From contig JAIOXH010000003.1 of assembly GCA_021741765.1 (NCBI GenBank), forward strand, positions 1 through 35,120: 35,120 nucleotides of DNA, given 5' to 3'. Below, piece after piece: positions 17,344 to 27,267 of the stretch. The position numbers and the translations under genes were made by a program. The notes under the pieces were generated by a model. That model saw only the letters and a list, made by a program, of their open reading frames with translations, searched no databases and was not told where the DNA came from. Numbering within the stretch: position 1 is the stretch's first letter; each line of letters starts with the position of its first letter. The stretch is from Aurantimicrobium sp. (GTDB lineage: Bacteria > Actinomycetota > Actinomycetes > Actinomycetales > Microbacteriaceae).

Positions 17344-19296
17344 TTAGTGCACCTGTGCGCTGATGAGCTTGAGCACGTTCTGATCGGTGAGCGTCGTGGT
17401 GTCGCCAATCTCACGCCCTTCCGCCACATCGCGCAAGAGGCGCCGCATGATTTTGCCACTGCGCGTCTTGGGTAGCTCTGAAACGATGTAAATTCGGGCG
17501 GGTCTGGCGATGGCGCCAATGTGGGTGGCAACGTGTGTGCGCAGCACGGCGCTAGCCTCGGCGGGTTCGAGTTTGCCGGCTTCACTGGCGCGCAGAATCA
17601 CGAAGGCGACGACGGCCTGCCCGGTCGTTTCATCGGCGGCACCCACAACAGCCGCTTCAGCAACCATGGGGTTGGAAACGAGAGACGATTCGATCTCGGC
17701 CGTTGAGAGGCGGTGCCCGGATACGTTCATCACATCGTCGACGCGACCCAACAGCCAGATGTCACCATCGACATCGCGCCGGGCTCCGTCGCCAGCAAAG
17801 TACTTGTCGCCAAATTTTTCCCAGTAGGTCTCACGAAAGCGGTCGTCGTCGCCCCAGATGCCACGGAGCATGGACGGCCACGGTTTGGTGACCACGAGGA
17901 GACCAGCCCCGTCACCGGGAATGTTGTGGCCCTCATCGTCGAGGATGTCGATGAAAATTCCTGGAACGGGCACTTGGGCACTTCCCGGCTTGAGCGTGGT
18001 GAGTCCGGGCAGGGCCGAAATCATGATGGCGCCCGTTTCGGTCTGCCACCACGTGTCGACGATGGGCGTGGTGCCAGAGCCGATCACGTCGCGGTACCAG
18101 ATCCACGCCTCGGGGTTGATGGGCTCACCCACGGAGCCGAGCAAACGCAGGCTGGAGAGGTCGAACCTGTCGGGAATCTCGGCGCCGAGCTTCATAAAGG
18201 AGCGGATGGCGGTGGGTGCGGTGTAGAGAATGCTCACGCGGTACTTCTCGATGATCTCCCACCAGCGGCCGGGGTGCGGGCTGTCGGGCGTACCTTCGTA
18301 GATCACCTGCGTGGCCCCGTTTGCCAGAGGGCCGTAAACCACATAGGTGTGTCCGGTGATCCAGCCCACGTCTGCCGTGCACCAGTACACGTCTGTCTCG
18401 GGGTGGAGGTCGAACACGTGCTTGTGCGTGAACGCGGCCTGGGTGAGGTATCCGCCGGAGGTGTGCAGGATTCCCTTGGGAGTTCCCGTGGTTCCGCTCG
18501 TATAAAGAATGAACAGTGGCTGCTCGGCGGGAAAAGCCTGAGCAAGGTGCACAGCGGGTGCGCTGTCGACCACCTCGTGCCACCACACGTCGCGCCCCTC
18601 GTGCCAATCCACATCGTTGTTTCCGCGTCGAACCACGAGAACGTTCGTGACCGTCTTCTGGCCACCGTCGGCCGCGAGAGCCTCGTCAACAAGGGGCTTG
18701 AGGGCGAATACGTTGCCCTTGCGGTATCCCCCGTCGGCTGTAATCACGAGCTTCGCTCCGGCGTCGTCGACCCGGCTGCGCAGCGATTCGGCGCTGAATC
18801 CGCCGAACACCACCGAGTGAATTGCTCCAATGCGGGCTACGGCAAGCATGGCTGCGATGGCCTCGGGGATGAGGGGCATATAGATGGCCACGCGGTCGCC
18901 AGCCTGGATGCCGAGGTCCGCGAGCACGTTGGCAACGCGCTTGACCTCGTCGGTCAGCGCTGCATAGGTGATGCTCCGCGAGTCGCCCGGCTCACCCTCC
19001 CAGTGCAGGGCCACGCGGTCGCCACGACCTTCGGCCACGTGACGATCGAGGCAGTTGTAGCTGACGTTGAGTTGGCCATCGGCAAACCACTGCGCAAACG
19101 GCGCGTTGGTCCAGTCGAGTGTTTGGCTAAAAGGCGTGTGCCAGTGCAAAAGCTCGCGGGACTGGTCGGCCCAAAAGTCTGGCCCGGATTGTCCGCTTTT
19201 GTAGATATTCGCGGCTGTGATCGCCTGAGCCGCAAATTCCGCCGAGGGCGCAAACCGACGCGATTCGGGCATCGGGTTGTCTGTGTGTTCGTTCAC
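17344..19296 (-). CDS. acs: Acetyl-CoA synthetase (AMP-forming)
   Basis: ILYTSGTTGTPKGILHTSGGYL; VDTWWQTETGAIMIS; LPKTRSGKIMRRLLRDVAEG; GTG start with GAGGTGA SD on the minus strand. Confidence 0.97.
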   Translation of the reverse strand: MNEHTDNPMPESRRFAPSAEFAAQAITAANIYKSGQSGPDFWADQSRELLHWHTPFSQTLDWTNAPFAQWFADGQLNVSYNCLDRHVAEGRGDRVALHWEGEPGDSRSITYAALTDEVKRVANVLADLGIQAGDRVAIYMPLIPEAIAAMLAVARIGAIHSVVFGGFSAESLRSRVDDAGAKLVITADGGYRKGNVFALKPLVDEALAADGGQKTVTNVLVVRRGNNDVDWHEGRDVWWHEVVDSAPAVHLAQAFPAEQPLFILYTSGTTGTPKGILHTSGGYLTQAAFTHKHVFDLHPETDVYWCTADVGWITGHTYVVYGPLANGATQVIYEGTPDSPHPGRWWEIIEKYRVSILYTAPTAIRSFMKLGAEIPDRFDLSSLRLLGSVGEPINPEAWIWYRDVIGSGTTPIVDTWWQTETGAIMISALPGLTTLKPGSAQVPVPGIFIDILDDEGHNIPGDGAGLLVVTKPWPSMLRGIWGDDDRFRETYWEKFGDKYFAGDGARRDVDGDIWLLGRVDDVMNVSGHRLSTAEIESSLVSNPMVAEAAVVGAADETTGQAVVAFVILRASEAGKLEPAEASAVLRTHVATHIGAIARPARIYIVSELPKTRSGKIMRRLLRDVAEGREIGDTTTLTDQNVLKLISAQVH

Positions 19297-19658
19297 GTGA
19301 ATATCACCTCGTGTGCCAGCGGCACCTCTGTGTGCCCGTGAACCCTAGAGTACTGGTTGAATATTGGCTACGCGCACGCGAATGAGTGACGGCAGAGTGA
19401 CGCTCAGCGCAGAAATTTATTCTGTTCCGGCAGGCAGGATTTTTTCCACAGGTGTTGCAAAAATGGGGTTTTCACACCTAAGTCGATATACGATTTCTTG
19501 AGTCGGTCGTTACGACCGGCATCGCGACACATTTGATTCCCCCCAATCTGGTGTCGTGAAGGCGGCACCGTTTCCCCCCATCCGGTGTCGCCTTCCTATT
19601 TTCCACCGACACCTGCCCATTGCCCCTTGGCCACCCGGCAGTCCGGCATGGTGTGGTC

Positions 19659-20567
19659 ATGCTTCGTCGAATCGAAGAACTGATGACAGACGCGTCGGTC
19701 ACCGACGTGCTTATCTCGCCAGCCACCGGCGTGTGGGTCGACGACGACTCGGGACTACACGCTGTGGCCGGATTCACGGTTTCTGAAAGTACCGCCCGTG
19801 CGCTGGCCGAAGAACTGCTGGCCAGGGGCGGCCGTCACATCGACCAGCTGACACCCATCGCCGACACGCGCCTCGATCACGGGGTTCGCGTGCACGCCGT
19901 ACTTGCGCCGGTATCTCGGTCGGGCACATCTCTCGCCATCCGCATCCCCCGCACGCGCGGGTGGACGCTTGCCGACCTGGCGGGTCGCGGAATGATGTCT
20001 CTCGATGCCGAGGAGCGTCTTCGTTCGGCAATCGCTAATAGAGAAAACGTACTCATTTCCGGGGCAACCGGTTCGGGAAAGACCACCCTGCTCGCCGCCC
20101 TCTTGGGAGAGGTTCCCCACGATCAACGAATCGTGACCATTGAAGACGTGGCCGAGCTCGATGTGCGGCACCCGTGCGTTGTTGGCCTCGAGGCGCGGCA
20201 GGCCAACAGCGAGGGAGTGGGGGCCATCGGTCTCGGCGAACTTGTGAGGCAGGCGCTGCGCATGCGCCCCGATCGCCTGGTCGTGGGGGAGTGCCGCGGC
20301 CCCGAACTGCTCGACTTTTTGACCGCCCTGAATACCGGTCATGCTGGCGGCGGCATCACCATGCACGCGAATTCGCTCGCTGAGGTGCCGGCCCGACTGC
20401 GCGCCCTTTCCGAGGCGCACGGTCTGGCAGCATCTGCACTCATCGCCTTAGCCACCGTGGCCATTGACCTTGTGGTTCACGTGCACCGCACCGAGGGTCG
20501 CCGCGCAGTTAGTGAAATCGGCGGTCTGGTCTCCCGCGCGGGCGAGTTGACGGTCGTCACGACATGA
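19659..20567 (+). CDS. TadA/CpaF-like pilus assembly ATPase
   Basis: Walker A ISGATGSGKTTLLAALLG; RIVTIEDVAEL; GLGELVRQALRMRPDRLVVGECRGPELLDFLTALNTGHAGGGITMHANS. Track start is 19620; ATG 19659 proposed. Confidence 0.93.
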   Translation: MLRRIEELMTDASVTDVLISPATGVWVDDDSGLHAVAGFTVSESTARALAEELLARGGRHIDQLTPIADTRLDHGVRVHAVLAPVSRSGTSLAIRIPRTRGWTLADLAGRGMMSLDAEERLRSAIANRENVLISGATGSGKTTLLAALLGEVPHDQRIVTIEDVAELDVRHPCVVGLEARQANSEGVGAIGLGELVRQALRMRPDRLVVGECRGPELLDFLTALNTGHAGGGITMHANSLAEVPARLRALSEAHGLAASALIALATVAIDLVVHVHRTEGRRAVSEIGGLVSRAGELTVVTT

Positions 20568-21409
20568 AAATGTCGCGCCCAGACCACGAGCACGGCCGAG
20601 TTGCTGCGCAGACCCTCGCCTCACTGGATCAGCTGATTCTGCTGCTCCGCGCAGGGGTACCTACGCATCGCGTCTTCAGGCTCGTCGGGCCTGATGCCAC
20701 CGCAATGCCCGACCGCAGTGCGCGTGCGGTTCTCGCCGTGGCGGTGGCCACGGGGGCACCACTCACCAGCACGCTGAGCCGCCTGCAATCTCTCGTGCGC
20801 GATGTGGCTGCGGCTCATGACGAGGTTTTGTCCGCTCTCGCAGCACCGTTGCTCGCCCGCCGCATTGTGATGCTGGTGCCGGTGGCCTCGATTGCGCTCG
20901 GCACCGCGCTGGGGTTCAACGTGCTACACGCACTTTTTTCTAGTGCGCTCGGGGTAGCGTGCTTGCTGGGCGGCGCGCTGCTCTCGGTGCTGGGGTCGGT
21001 GTGGATGCGACGACTCGTGCAACGCGCCACACATCATCATCCTGAACCCGGTTTGTGGTGCGAACTCGTTGCCGTGGCTGTCGGTTCGGGGTTGCCGTTG
21101 GGTCGTGCGGTGCGCGTTGCCGAGCGAGCTCTGGAACGTGGGGGACTGTCGACGCCGGAGCAGGCCCGAGCGCGTGGCGGTCACCTGCTGACCATGGCTT
21201 CACAAGCCGGAGTCTCTGTCTCTTCTGCGCTCCGAAATTTGGCCGACGATCAACGGGCCAGAAGTTTTGCCGAACAGCGTCGTGCCGCTCGTGAACTGGG
21301 CGAACGCATCCTCGTGCCGGTGGGCGCGTGTTATCTGCCGGCCTTTCTCCTGTGGGGCGTTGTTCCGCTCGTTGGCGCGGTGGTGAGCGACACGCTCATT
21401 GTGGCCTGA
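20564..21409 (+). CDS. Type II secretion system F-domain protein (TadB/TadC-like)
   Basis: 4-bp overlap with the ATPase; LDQLILLLRAGVPTHRVFRLV and VAVAVGSGLPLGRAVRVAERAL motifs with TM segments. Confidence 0.85.
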   Translation: MKMSRPDHEHGRVAAQTLASLDQLILLLRAGVPTHRVFRLVGPDATAMPDRSARAVLAVAVATGAPLTSTLSRLQSLVRDVAAAHDEVLSALAAPLLARRIVMLVPVASIALGTALGFNVLHALFSSALGVACLLGGALLSVLGSVWMRRLVQRATHHHPEPGLWCELVAVAVGSGLPLGRAVRVAERALERGGLSTPEQARARGGHLLTMASQAGVSVSSALRNLADDQRARSFAEQRRAARELGERILVPVGACYLPAFLLWGVVPLVGAVVSDTLIVA

Positions 21410-21548
21410 CGTGCGCGCATGCCCCACACAGCCGGCTCGCACGACGACGCTCCACCAGGGAGTCACCCGGCGCCCGCGGTGATGATGCGGGCAGGCACCA
21501 TAGACCCACATATTCGCCCGGGGAGATGCACCAAGAAAGGAACACACA

Positions 21549-21724
21549 TGAAAACGATTAGTGAAATGTGGCGCGACGAGAGGGGCGCCGCAACGGCTGA
21601 GTATGCGATTGCCACCATGGCTGCCGTGGGATTCGCCGGCTTGCTCGTGATGATTCTCAAAGGTGACGGAGTGCGGGGGCTGCTGACCAACGTCATTACC
21701 GGCGCGCTGGGTATCGGCGGCTAG
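21549..21724 (+). CDS. Flp-type pilin (DUF4244-like)
   Basis: MKTISEMWRDERGAATAEYAIATMAAVGFAGLLVMILKGDGVRGLLTNVITGALGIGG; prepilin-like G|AATAEYA; SD agaaagga; upstream part of the 21419 ORF is unlikely to be coding. Confidence 0.9.
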
Positions 21725-22068
21725 TGCACACGGTGCGCAACGCAGATGGCGGCTCGGTCACAGCCGAGTTCGCCATCGTTGTGCCCGCGGTCATCGCGGT
21801 TTTTGCTCTCGTCGCGGGTGGCATCGCTCTCGGGCGGGATGCGCTCGCCGTCACGGCGGCGGCACACCAGGCGGCCCGCGCTATTGCTCGCGGCGATGAC
21901 CTTTCGCAGGTTCGCGTCGCCGTGCTCGACCGTCTGCCGGGGTCAACGGTGGACATTGATGATTCGGCCGGGGATGTGTGCGTCACGGTGCGGGCACAGA
22001 GCGCTTCGGTTGCGCGTGCGTGGTTGGCTGCACCCGCGGCCCGCGCGTGCGCCCCGCGCGACATCTAG
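21724..22068 (+). CDS. TadE-like pilus/secretion protein
   Basis: NADGGSVTAEFAIVVPAVIAVFALVAGGIALGRDALAVTAAAHQAARAIARGD; typical TadE N-terminus. Confidence 0.88.
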   Translation: MHTVRNADGGSVTAEFAIVVPAVIAVFALVAGGIALGRDALAVTAAAHQAARAIARGDDLSQVRVAVLDRLPGSTVDIDDSAGDVCVTVRAQSASVARAWLAAPAARACAPRDI

Positions 22069-22071
22069 TCC

Positions 22072-22434
22072 GTGCCGAGCCTCGGGAGCAGCATGTTTCG
22101 TTCGACCGATCGGGGATCTTCGGGCCTCATGCTCGTAGCGATTGTGAGTGTATGCATGATTGCGGGACTACTCGTTTTGTCGGCCGCGCGCACCGTTGTC
22201 ACCGTCTCCCGAGCCCAGTCCGTGGTCGATCAAGCGGCCCGCGATGCCGCCGACACCCTCTCGGGCCGGCTGCCCGGCTACGCGTGCGAGCGCGCTCAAA
22301 GACACGCCGAGAATGCTCAACTTGAGCTGGTGTCGTGTGATGTCTCGGATCTCCATGCACGCGTCACCCTTCGGGTGACGACGGGCAACTGGACGGGCCT
22401 CGTCAGGGCCCACGCCGGGCCGCCTCCCAACTAA
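22072..22434 (+). CDS. TadE/TadG-like helicase-secretion-neighbourhood protein
   Basis: DRGSSGLMLVAIVSVCMIAGLLVLSAARTVVTVSRAQSVVDQAARDAADTL; GTG start, last gene of the Tad cluster. Confidence 0.83.
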   Translation: MPSLGSSMFRSTDRGSSGLMLVAIVSVCMIAGLLVLSAARTVVTVSRAQSVVDQAARDAADTLSGRLPGYACERAQRHAENAQLELVSCDVSDLHARVTLRVTTGNWTGLVRAHAGPPPN

Positions 22435-22504
22435 ATGAACACTCATAACCAAAATCGCAGGGTATGGTGACTCTCTGTTAGCCATCACTTCTAGGAGGAG
22501 CCGC

Positions 22505-25345
22505 TTGTCGACCACCCGCAAGCTCGTCATCGTTGAGTCACCCGCCAAAGCCAAGACCATTGGTAAGTACCTGGGCGGCGACTACAGCGTGCTCGCATCC
22601 GTGGGTCACATTCGTGATCTCACCGTGCCCGCCGACCTCCCCGCGGACGTTAAGACGGGCTACATGAAGGCCTTCGGCGTTGACGTCGACAACAAGTTCA
22701 CGCCCCACTACTCGGTGAGCGAGTACAGCAAGAAGACGGTGGCCGAACTCAAGCGGGCTCTCAAGGATGCCGATGAGCTTTACCTCGCCACTGATGAGGA
22801 CCGCGAGGGCGAGGCCATCGCCTGGCACCTGCTCGAAGTGCTCAAGCCCAAGGTGCCCGTGCGCCGAATGGTGTTCCACGAAATCACCAAGGAAGCCATT
22901 GAGTCCGCTCGCGAGAACACCCGCGAGGTCGACATGGACCTAGTGGAGGCGCAGGAGACGCGCCGCATCCTCGACCGCCTCTATGGCTACGCCGTGTCAC
23001 CCGTGCTGTGGCGCATGGTGGGCCGGGGCCTCTCTGCCGGTCGCGTGCAGTCGGTGGCCACACGTCTTGTTGTCGATCGCGAAAAAGAGCGCATGGCTTT
23101 TCGCACCGCCGGCTACTGGGATCTCCTTCTGACGGTGGGCACTTCAAGCGACATCGCCACGCAGTTTGAGTGCAAGCTCAAGCGCGTTGGCGGTAAGACG
23201 ATTGCCGAGGGCTCAAGCTTCGATTCCGTGGGTGCTCTCAAGGCGGGCAAGAACGATCGCGTCCTCACCGAAGCCGAGGCACAGGCTCTCGTGGGGGCTA
23301 TCGCGACTCCGGGCACGCCCGTCACGGTGACGAAACTCGAGACCAAGCCGTACACCAAGCGCCCAGCGGCTCCTTTCACCACGTCGACGCTGCAGCAGGA
23401 GGCCATTCGCAAACTGCGCTACTCGTCGAAGCAGACGATGTCGATTGCTCAGCGCCTCTACGAAAACGGCTACATCACCTATATGCGTACCGATTCGCCG
23501 GCGCTCTCCGCCCAGGCGATTGCGGCCGCTCGAGCTCAGGCCACCGCAATGTACGGCGCTGATCAGGTGGCCGATGCCCCGCGCCTCTATGCCGGCAAAA
23601 ACAAGAACGCCCAGGAAGCCCACGAAGCCGTGCGCCCTGCGGGCGATACCTTCAAGACGCCCGCCGAGTTGTCATCCGTGCTGCGCGGCGAAGACCTCAA
23701 GTTGTACGAGCTCATCTGGAAGCGCACGGTGGCCTCGCAGATGGCCGACGCCAAAGGCCAGACGGCCACGGTGACGGTTGAGGCAACTCCCGCGGGGGCC
23801 GAGGTCGCCGAGTTCAGCGCGAGCGGAACCGTGATTACGTTCCGCGGATTCCTCAACGCCTACGAAGAGACCATCGAAGAAGACACCCCTGCAAACGACG
23901 CAGCCGAAGACGCCAAACTGCCAGCCATGACCGAAGGCCAGTCGCTCGTTCTGGCCGACGTTGAGGCCAAGGGTCACGAAACGCAGCCTCCCGCGCGGTA
24001 CACCGAGGCCTCGCTGGTGAAGAAGATGGAAGAGATCGGCATTGGTCGGCCGTCCACATACGCGGCGACCATCGGCACCATTCAGGAGCGCGGCTACGTT
24101 CGCTCGCGCGGTCAGGCCATGGTGCCCACCTGGATTGCGTTCACCGTAAACAAACTCATGGAGGCCAGTTTCAACGACCTTGTGAGCTACGACTTCACGG
24201 CCGAGATGGAAGACGACCTCGATCACATCGCCGACGGCAAGGCGGATGGCGCGTCGTGGCTGCAAGGCTTCTTCTTTGGCAAGGATGCGCACCCGGGCCT
24301 TGAGCGCCAGACGCAAGACCTGGGCGATCTCGACAAGCGCACGCTGAACTCGGTGACCATTGGCGAGTATGTGTTGCGCATCTGGCCCACGAACCAGTAC
24401 GTGGAGGTGGTGGACGAGGAGGCCGGCCCCGACGCACCGCCGCGCAAGGTGTATGTGCCCGACGACATGGCACCGGATGAACTCACCGAGGAGAAGATCC
24501 GCGAGCTCATTGATGCCCCTGTGGCCGGCGACCGTGTTCTGGGCGTAAACCCCGCCAACGGCAAAGAGGTTCTCGCCAAGGATGGCCGTTTCGGGCCCTA
24601 CGTGACCGAGCGCACCCCGGAGGCAGACCTTCCGGTGGCCGAACCCGAGATCGTTGTCGACACCGAGACGGGCGAGGTGATCGAAACCAAGCCCAAGAAG
24701 AGGGCAAAGGTTGAAGCGCCCAAGGAGCGCACGGCGTCGCTGTTCAAGACCATGGATCCGAGTGCCATCGATCTTGAGATTGCCCTCAAGTTGCTCAATC
24801 TCCCTCGCGAGGTGGGAGTTGACCCCGAATCCGGAACCATGATTACCTCGCAGAACGGCAGATACGGCGCGTACCTCAAGAAGGGCACCGACACGCGTTC
24901 GTTGACTGCGGAGCAGGAGATCTTCGACATCACGCTGGAGGGCGCGCTCGAGCGCTTCGCCCAGCCCAAGTACGGAGCGCGAAGTGCGTCCGCAGCGCTC
25001 GCCGAGTTCGATGCCGACCCCGTGAGTGGCAAGCCGGTCAAGATTAAAGACGGGCGATTTGGGGCGTACGTCACCGACGGCGAGACGAACGCCACCATTC
25101 CGCGCACCGAACGCGTGGAAGACGTGAACTACGACCGCGCCATCGAACTTCTGGCCGAGAAGCGCGCCAAGGGCCCCGCCCCCAAGCGCGGCCGAGCCAC
25201 GGCGAAGAAGGCTGCACCAAAGAAAGCCGCGGCGAAGAAGACCACGGCGAAAAAGCCCACGGCCAAGAAGACGGGAATTGCGAAGTCGAGTTCGGCAACG
25301 CTGCCGGCAACTGGCCCCACGTTCACGGATTCGGTGAGCGAGTAG
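22505..25345 (+). CDS. topA: DNA topoisomerase I with Lys/Ala-rich C-terminal tail
   Basis: KLVIVESPAKAKTIGKYLGGDYSVLASVGHIRDL; YITYMRTDSPALS active-site Tyr motif; C-terminal TAKKAAPKKAAAKKTTAKKPTAKK; SD aggagg, TTG start. Confidence 0.98.
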   Translation: MSTTRKLVIVESPAKAKTIGKYLGGDYSVLASVGHIRDLTVPADLPADVKTGYMKAFGVDVDNKFTPHYSVSEYSKKTVAELKRALKDADELYLATDEDREGEAIAWHLLEVLKPKVPVRRMVFHEITKEAIESARENTREVDMDLVEAQETRRILDRLYGYAVSPVLWRMVGRGLSAGRVQSVATRLVVDREKERMAFRTAGYWDLLLTVGTSSDIATQFECKLKRVGGKTIAEGSSFDSVGALKAGKNDRVLTEAEAQALVGAIATPGTPVTVTKLETKPYTKRPAAPFTTSTLQQEAIRKLRYSSKQTMSIAQRLYENGYITYMRTDSPALSAQAIAAARAQATAMYGADQVADAPRLYAGKNKNAQEAHEAVRPAGDTFKTPAELSSVLRGEDLKLYELIWKRTVASQMADAKGQTATVTVEATPAGAEVAEFSASGTVITFRGFLNAYEETIEEDTPANDAAEDAKLPAMTEGQSLVLADVEAKGHETQPPARYTEASLVKKMEEIGIGRPSTYAATIGTIQERGYVRSRGQAMVPTWIAFTVNKLMEASFNDLVSYDFTAEMEDDLDHIADGKADGASWLQGFFFGKDAHPGLERQTQDLGDLDKRTLNSVTIGEYVLRIWPTNQYVEVVDEEAGPDAPPRKVYVPDDMAPDELTEEKIRELIDAPVAGDRVLGVNPANGKEVLAKDGRFGPYVTERTPEADLPVAEPEIVVDTETGEVIETKPKKRAKVEAPKERTASLFKTMDPSAIDLEIALKLLNLPREVGVDPESGTMITSQNGRYGAYLKKGTDTRSLTAEQEIFDITLEGALERFAQPKYGARSASAALAEFDADPVSGKPVKIKDGRFGAYVTDGETNATIPRTERVEDVNYDRAIELLAEKRAKGPAPKRGRATAKKAAPKKAAAKKTTAKKPTAKKTGIAKSSSATLPATGPTFTDSVSE

Positions 25346-25348
25346 CGC

Positions 25349-25966
25349 GTGTCGGGTTTGTTCATCACCTTCGAGGGCGGCGACGGCACGGGCAAGAGCA
25401 CGCAGGTGCGACTGCTCACGGAGTGGCTGATCGAGCAGGGTCGTGCCGTGGTGACCACGCGTGAGCCGGGTGGCACCGAGGTGGGCACCGCACTGCGCGA
25501 GATTGTCTTGCATCACCGTGGTGAGGTCGACCCGCGAGCCGAGGCACTTCTCTACGCTGCAGATCGCGCCCAGCACATCGGCACGCTGGTGCGCCCCGCA
25601 CTCGAGCGCGGCGATGTGGTTGTGCAGGATCGCTACATCGATTCTTCTGTTGCGTATCAGGGCGCCGGACGCGTGCTCGATGCGGCAGAGATCAAGCGCA
25701 TTTCGCTGTGGGCCACGGGAGACCTCATTCCCGATCTCACGGTTCTGCTCGATCTTCCCGGAGATGTCGCCCGTAAACGTCTGGCCCAGGAACACAAGAC
25801 GTTTGATCGGCTCGAGAACGAGCACGACGATTTTCACGAGCGCGTGCGTGCGGCATTCCTGGCGCTCGCGGCGGCCGAACCTCAGCGCTTTCTCGTTGTG
25901 GATGCCGCGCAAGAGATTGACCAGATTGCCCACGTTATCCGCGACCGTGTCGGCGCCCTCCTATAA
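25349..25966 (+). CDS. tmk: Thymidylate kinase
   Basis: GLFITFEGGDGTGKSTQVRLLTEWL; VVVQDRYIDSSVAYQGAGR; GTG start. Confidence 0.97.
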   Translation: MSGLFITFEGGDGTGKSTQVRLLTEWLIEQGRAVVTTREPGGTEVGTALREIVLHHRGEVDPRAEALLYAADRAQHIGTLVRPALERGDVVVQDRYIDSSVAYQGAGRVLDAAEIKRISLWATGDLIPDLTVLLDLPGDVARKRLAQEHKTFDRLENEHDDFHERVRAAFLALAAAEPQRFLVVDAAQEIDQIAHVIRDRVGALL

Positions 25967-26014
25967 CCTCAATACCGTGAGCAGACAGGGCGTAACGAGA
26001 CGGAGACCGAGCAG

Positions 26015-27196
26015 GTGAACGTCTGGCAGCAGCTCGTTGGTCAGCCCGACGCCATCGCCACGTTCGAGTCAGCGGCTCGCGCGGCACATGCCGTCACCGC
26101 CGGCGGGGAATCTGCTGACGCATCGGGCGTGATGACCCACGCGTGGCTGATCACGGGCCCACCCGGATCCGGTCGTTCAAACTTGGCCTACGCCTTCGCG
26201 GCAGCACTCCTGTGCGCGAAAGGTGGCTGTGGCGAGTGCGCCGACTGCCGCAACGTGGTGGCGCGCACGCATCCCGATCTTTCTTTTCTGGCCACCGAGC
26301 GCGTGATCATCTCGATCGATGAGGTGCGCGAGTTTGTTGTCGCCTCGCAGTACTCTCCGTCAACGGCCGATTATCGCGTCGTGGTCATCGAGGATGCCGA
26401 CCGCATGGCCGAGCGAACCTCGAACGTGTTGCTCAAGGCGCTCGAGGAGCCGCCGGCGCGCACGGTCTGGATCCTGTGCGCACCGAGTGAGGCTGACCTC
26501 ATTCCCACCATTCGCTCGCGCGTGCGATCGGTGCGGCTCGCGGTTCCGCCGGTCGAGCTCGTTGCCCAGCTGTTGCAAGATCGCGACGGTGTGGATGCGG
26601 TCACGGCTGAGCGATCGGCCCGGCTGGCACAAAACCACATCGGCATGGCGCGTCGGCTGGCAACAAACACCGAGGCCGCCGCTCGCCGCGAGGAGACGGT
26701 GCGCCTCGTTCTGGGTATGACCGGGCTGGGCGATGCGGTCACAGCAGCGGCGCGCCTGCACGCCATCGCCACCGACGACGCAAAGGCCGTCACGGACGAG
26801 CAGGACGCGGACGAGCTTGAACAGACCCGTCGCGCCATGGGCATCTCTGAGGGCGACGTGATTCCGCCCACCCTGCGGTCGCAATTTCGAACGCTTGAAG
26901 AGCAGCAAAAGCGCCGTGCCACCCGAAGCCTGCGCGACGGACTCGACCGCATCCTGGTCGACCTCATGTCGGTCTATCGGGACGTGTTGCGCCTGCAGTT
27001 GGGTGTCGACCAAGATCTGACTAACCTCGAGTTCGAGACCGAACTTCGACACCGAGCCGGCTCGACCACGGCCGCAGAGAATCTCGCGGCTCTCGATGCC
27101 GTGGCGCAGGCCCGCACGCGTATCTCCTCGAACGTGGCGCCCCTCCTCACGCTGGAGGCCATGCTCATCGCCTCGGTCTTACCCGAAGCCGCTTAG
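26015..27196 (+). CDS. holB: DNA polymerase III subunit delta'
   Basis: WQQLVGQPDAIATFESA; GPPGSGRSNLAYAFAAALLC..GGCGECADC; RVVVIEDADRMAERTSNVLLKALEEPP. Confidence 0.96.
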   Translation: MNVWQQLVGQPDAIATFESAARAAHAVTAGGESADASGVMTHAWLITGPPGSGRSNLAYAFAAALLCAKGGCGECADCRNVVARTHPDLSFLATERVIISIDEVREFVVASQYSPSTADYRVVVIEDADRMAERTSNVLLKALEEPPARTVWILCAPSEADLIPTIRSRVRSVRLAVPPVELVAQLLQDRDGVDAVTAERSARLAQNHIGMARRLATNTEAAARREETVRLVLGMTGLGDAVTAAARLHAIATDDAKAVTDEQDADELEQTRRAMGISEGDVIPPTLRSQFRTLEEQQKRRATRSLRDGLDRILVDLMSVYRDVLRLQLGVDQDLTNLEFETELRHRAGSTTAAENLAALDAVAQARTRISSNVAPLLTLEAMLIASVLPEAA

Positions 27197-27267
27197 GGAT
27201 AAACCCGGGTTCTTCCGTTTGCCGGTGATTTTTGGGCGGTACTGGCGCACTCTGAGAGAATTGGACC

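Noticed and set aside
17713-19341. 542-aa plus-strand ORF opposite acs
   Set aside because: Fully overlaps a clear acetyl-CoA synthetase; composition typical of antisense shadow ORFs; no domain recognised.
25170-25290. Lys/Ala-rich repeat at the TopA C-terminus as a novelty
   Set aside because: Basic lysine-repeat tails are a known property of actinobacterial topoisomerase I.
23672-25933. 753-aa minus-strand ORF antisense to topA/tmk
   Set aside because: Long antisense open frame is expected from high-GC third-position bias; the product is Arg/Leu/Gly/His-rich with no recognisable domain, and the plus strand carries clear topA and tmk.
26140-26280. Altered P-loop (GPPGSGRSN) in delta' as a sign of a pseudogene
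   Set aside because: Delta' subunits commonly have degenerate nucleotide-binding motifs; the rest of the gene is intact.
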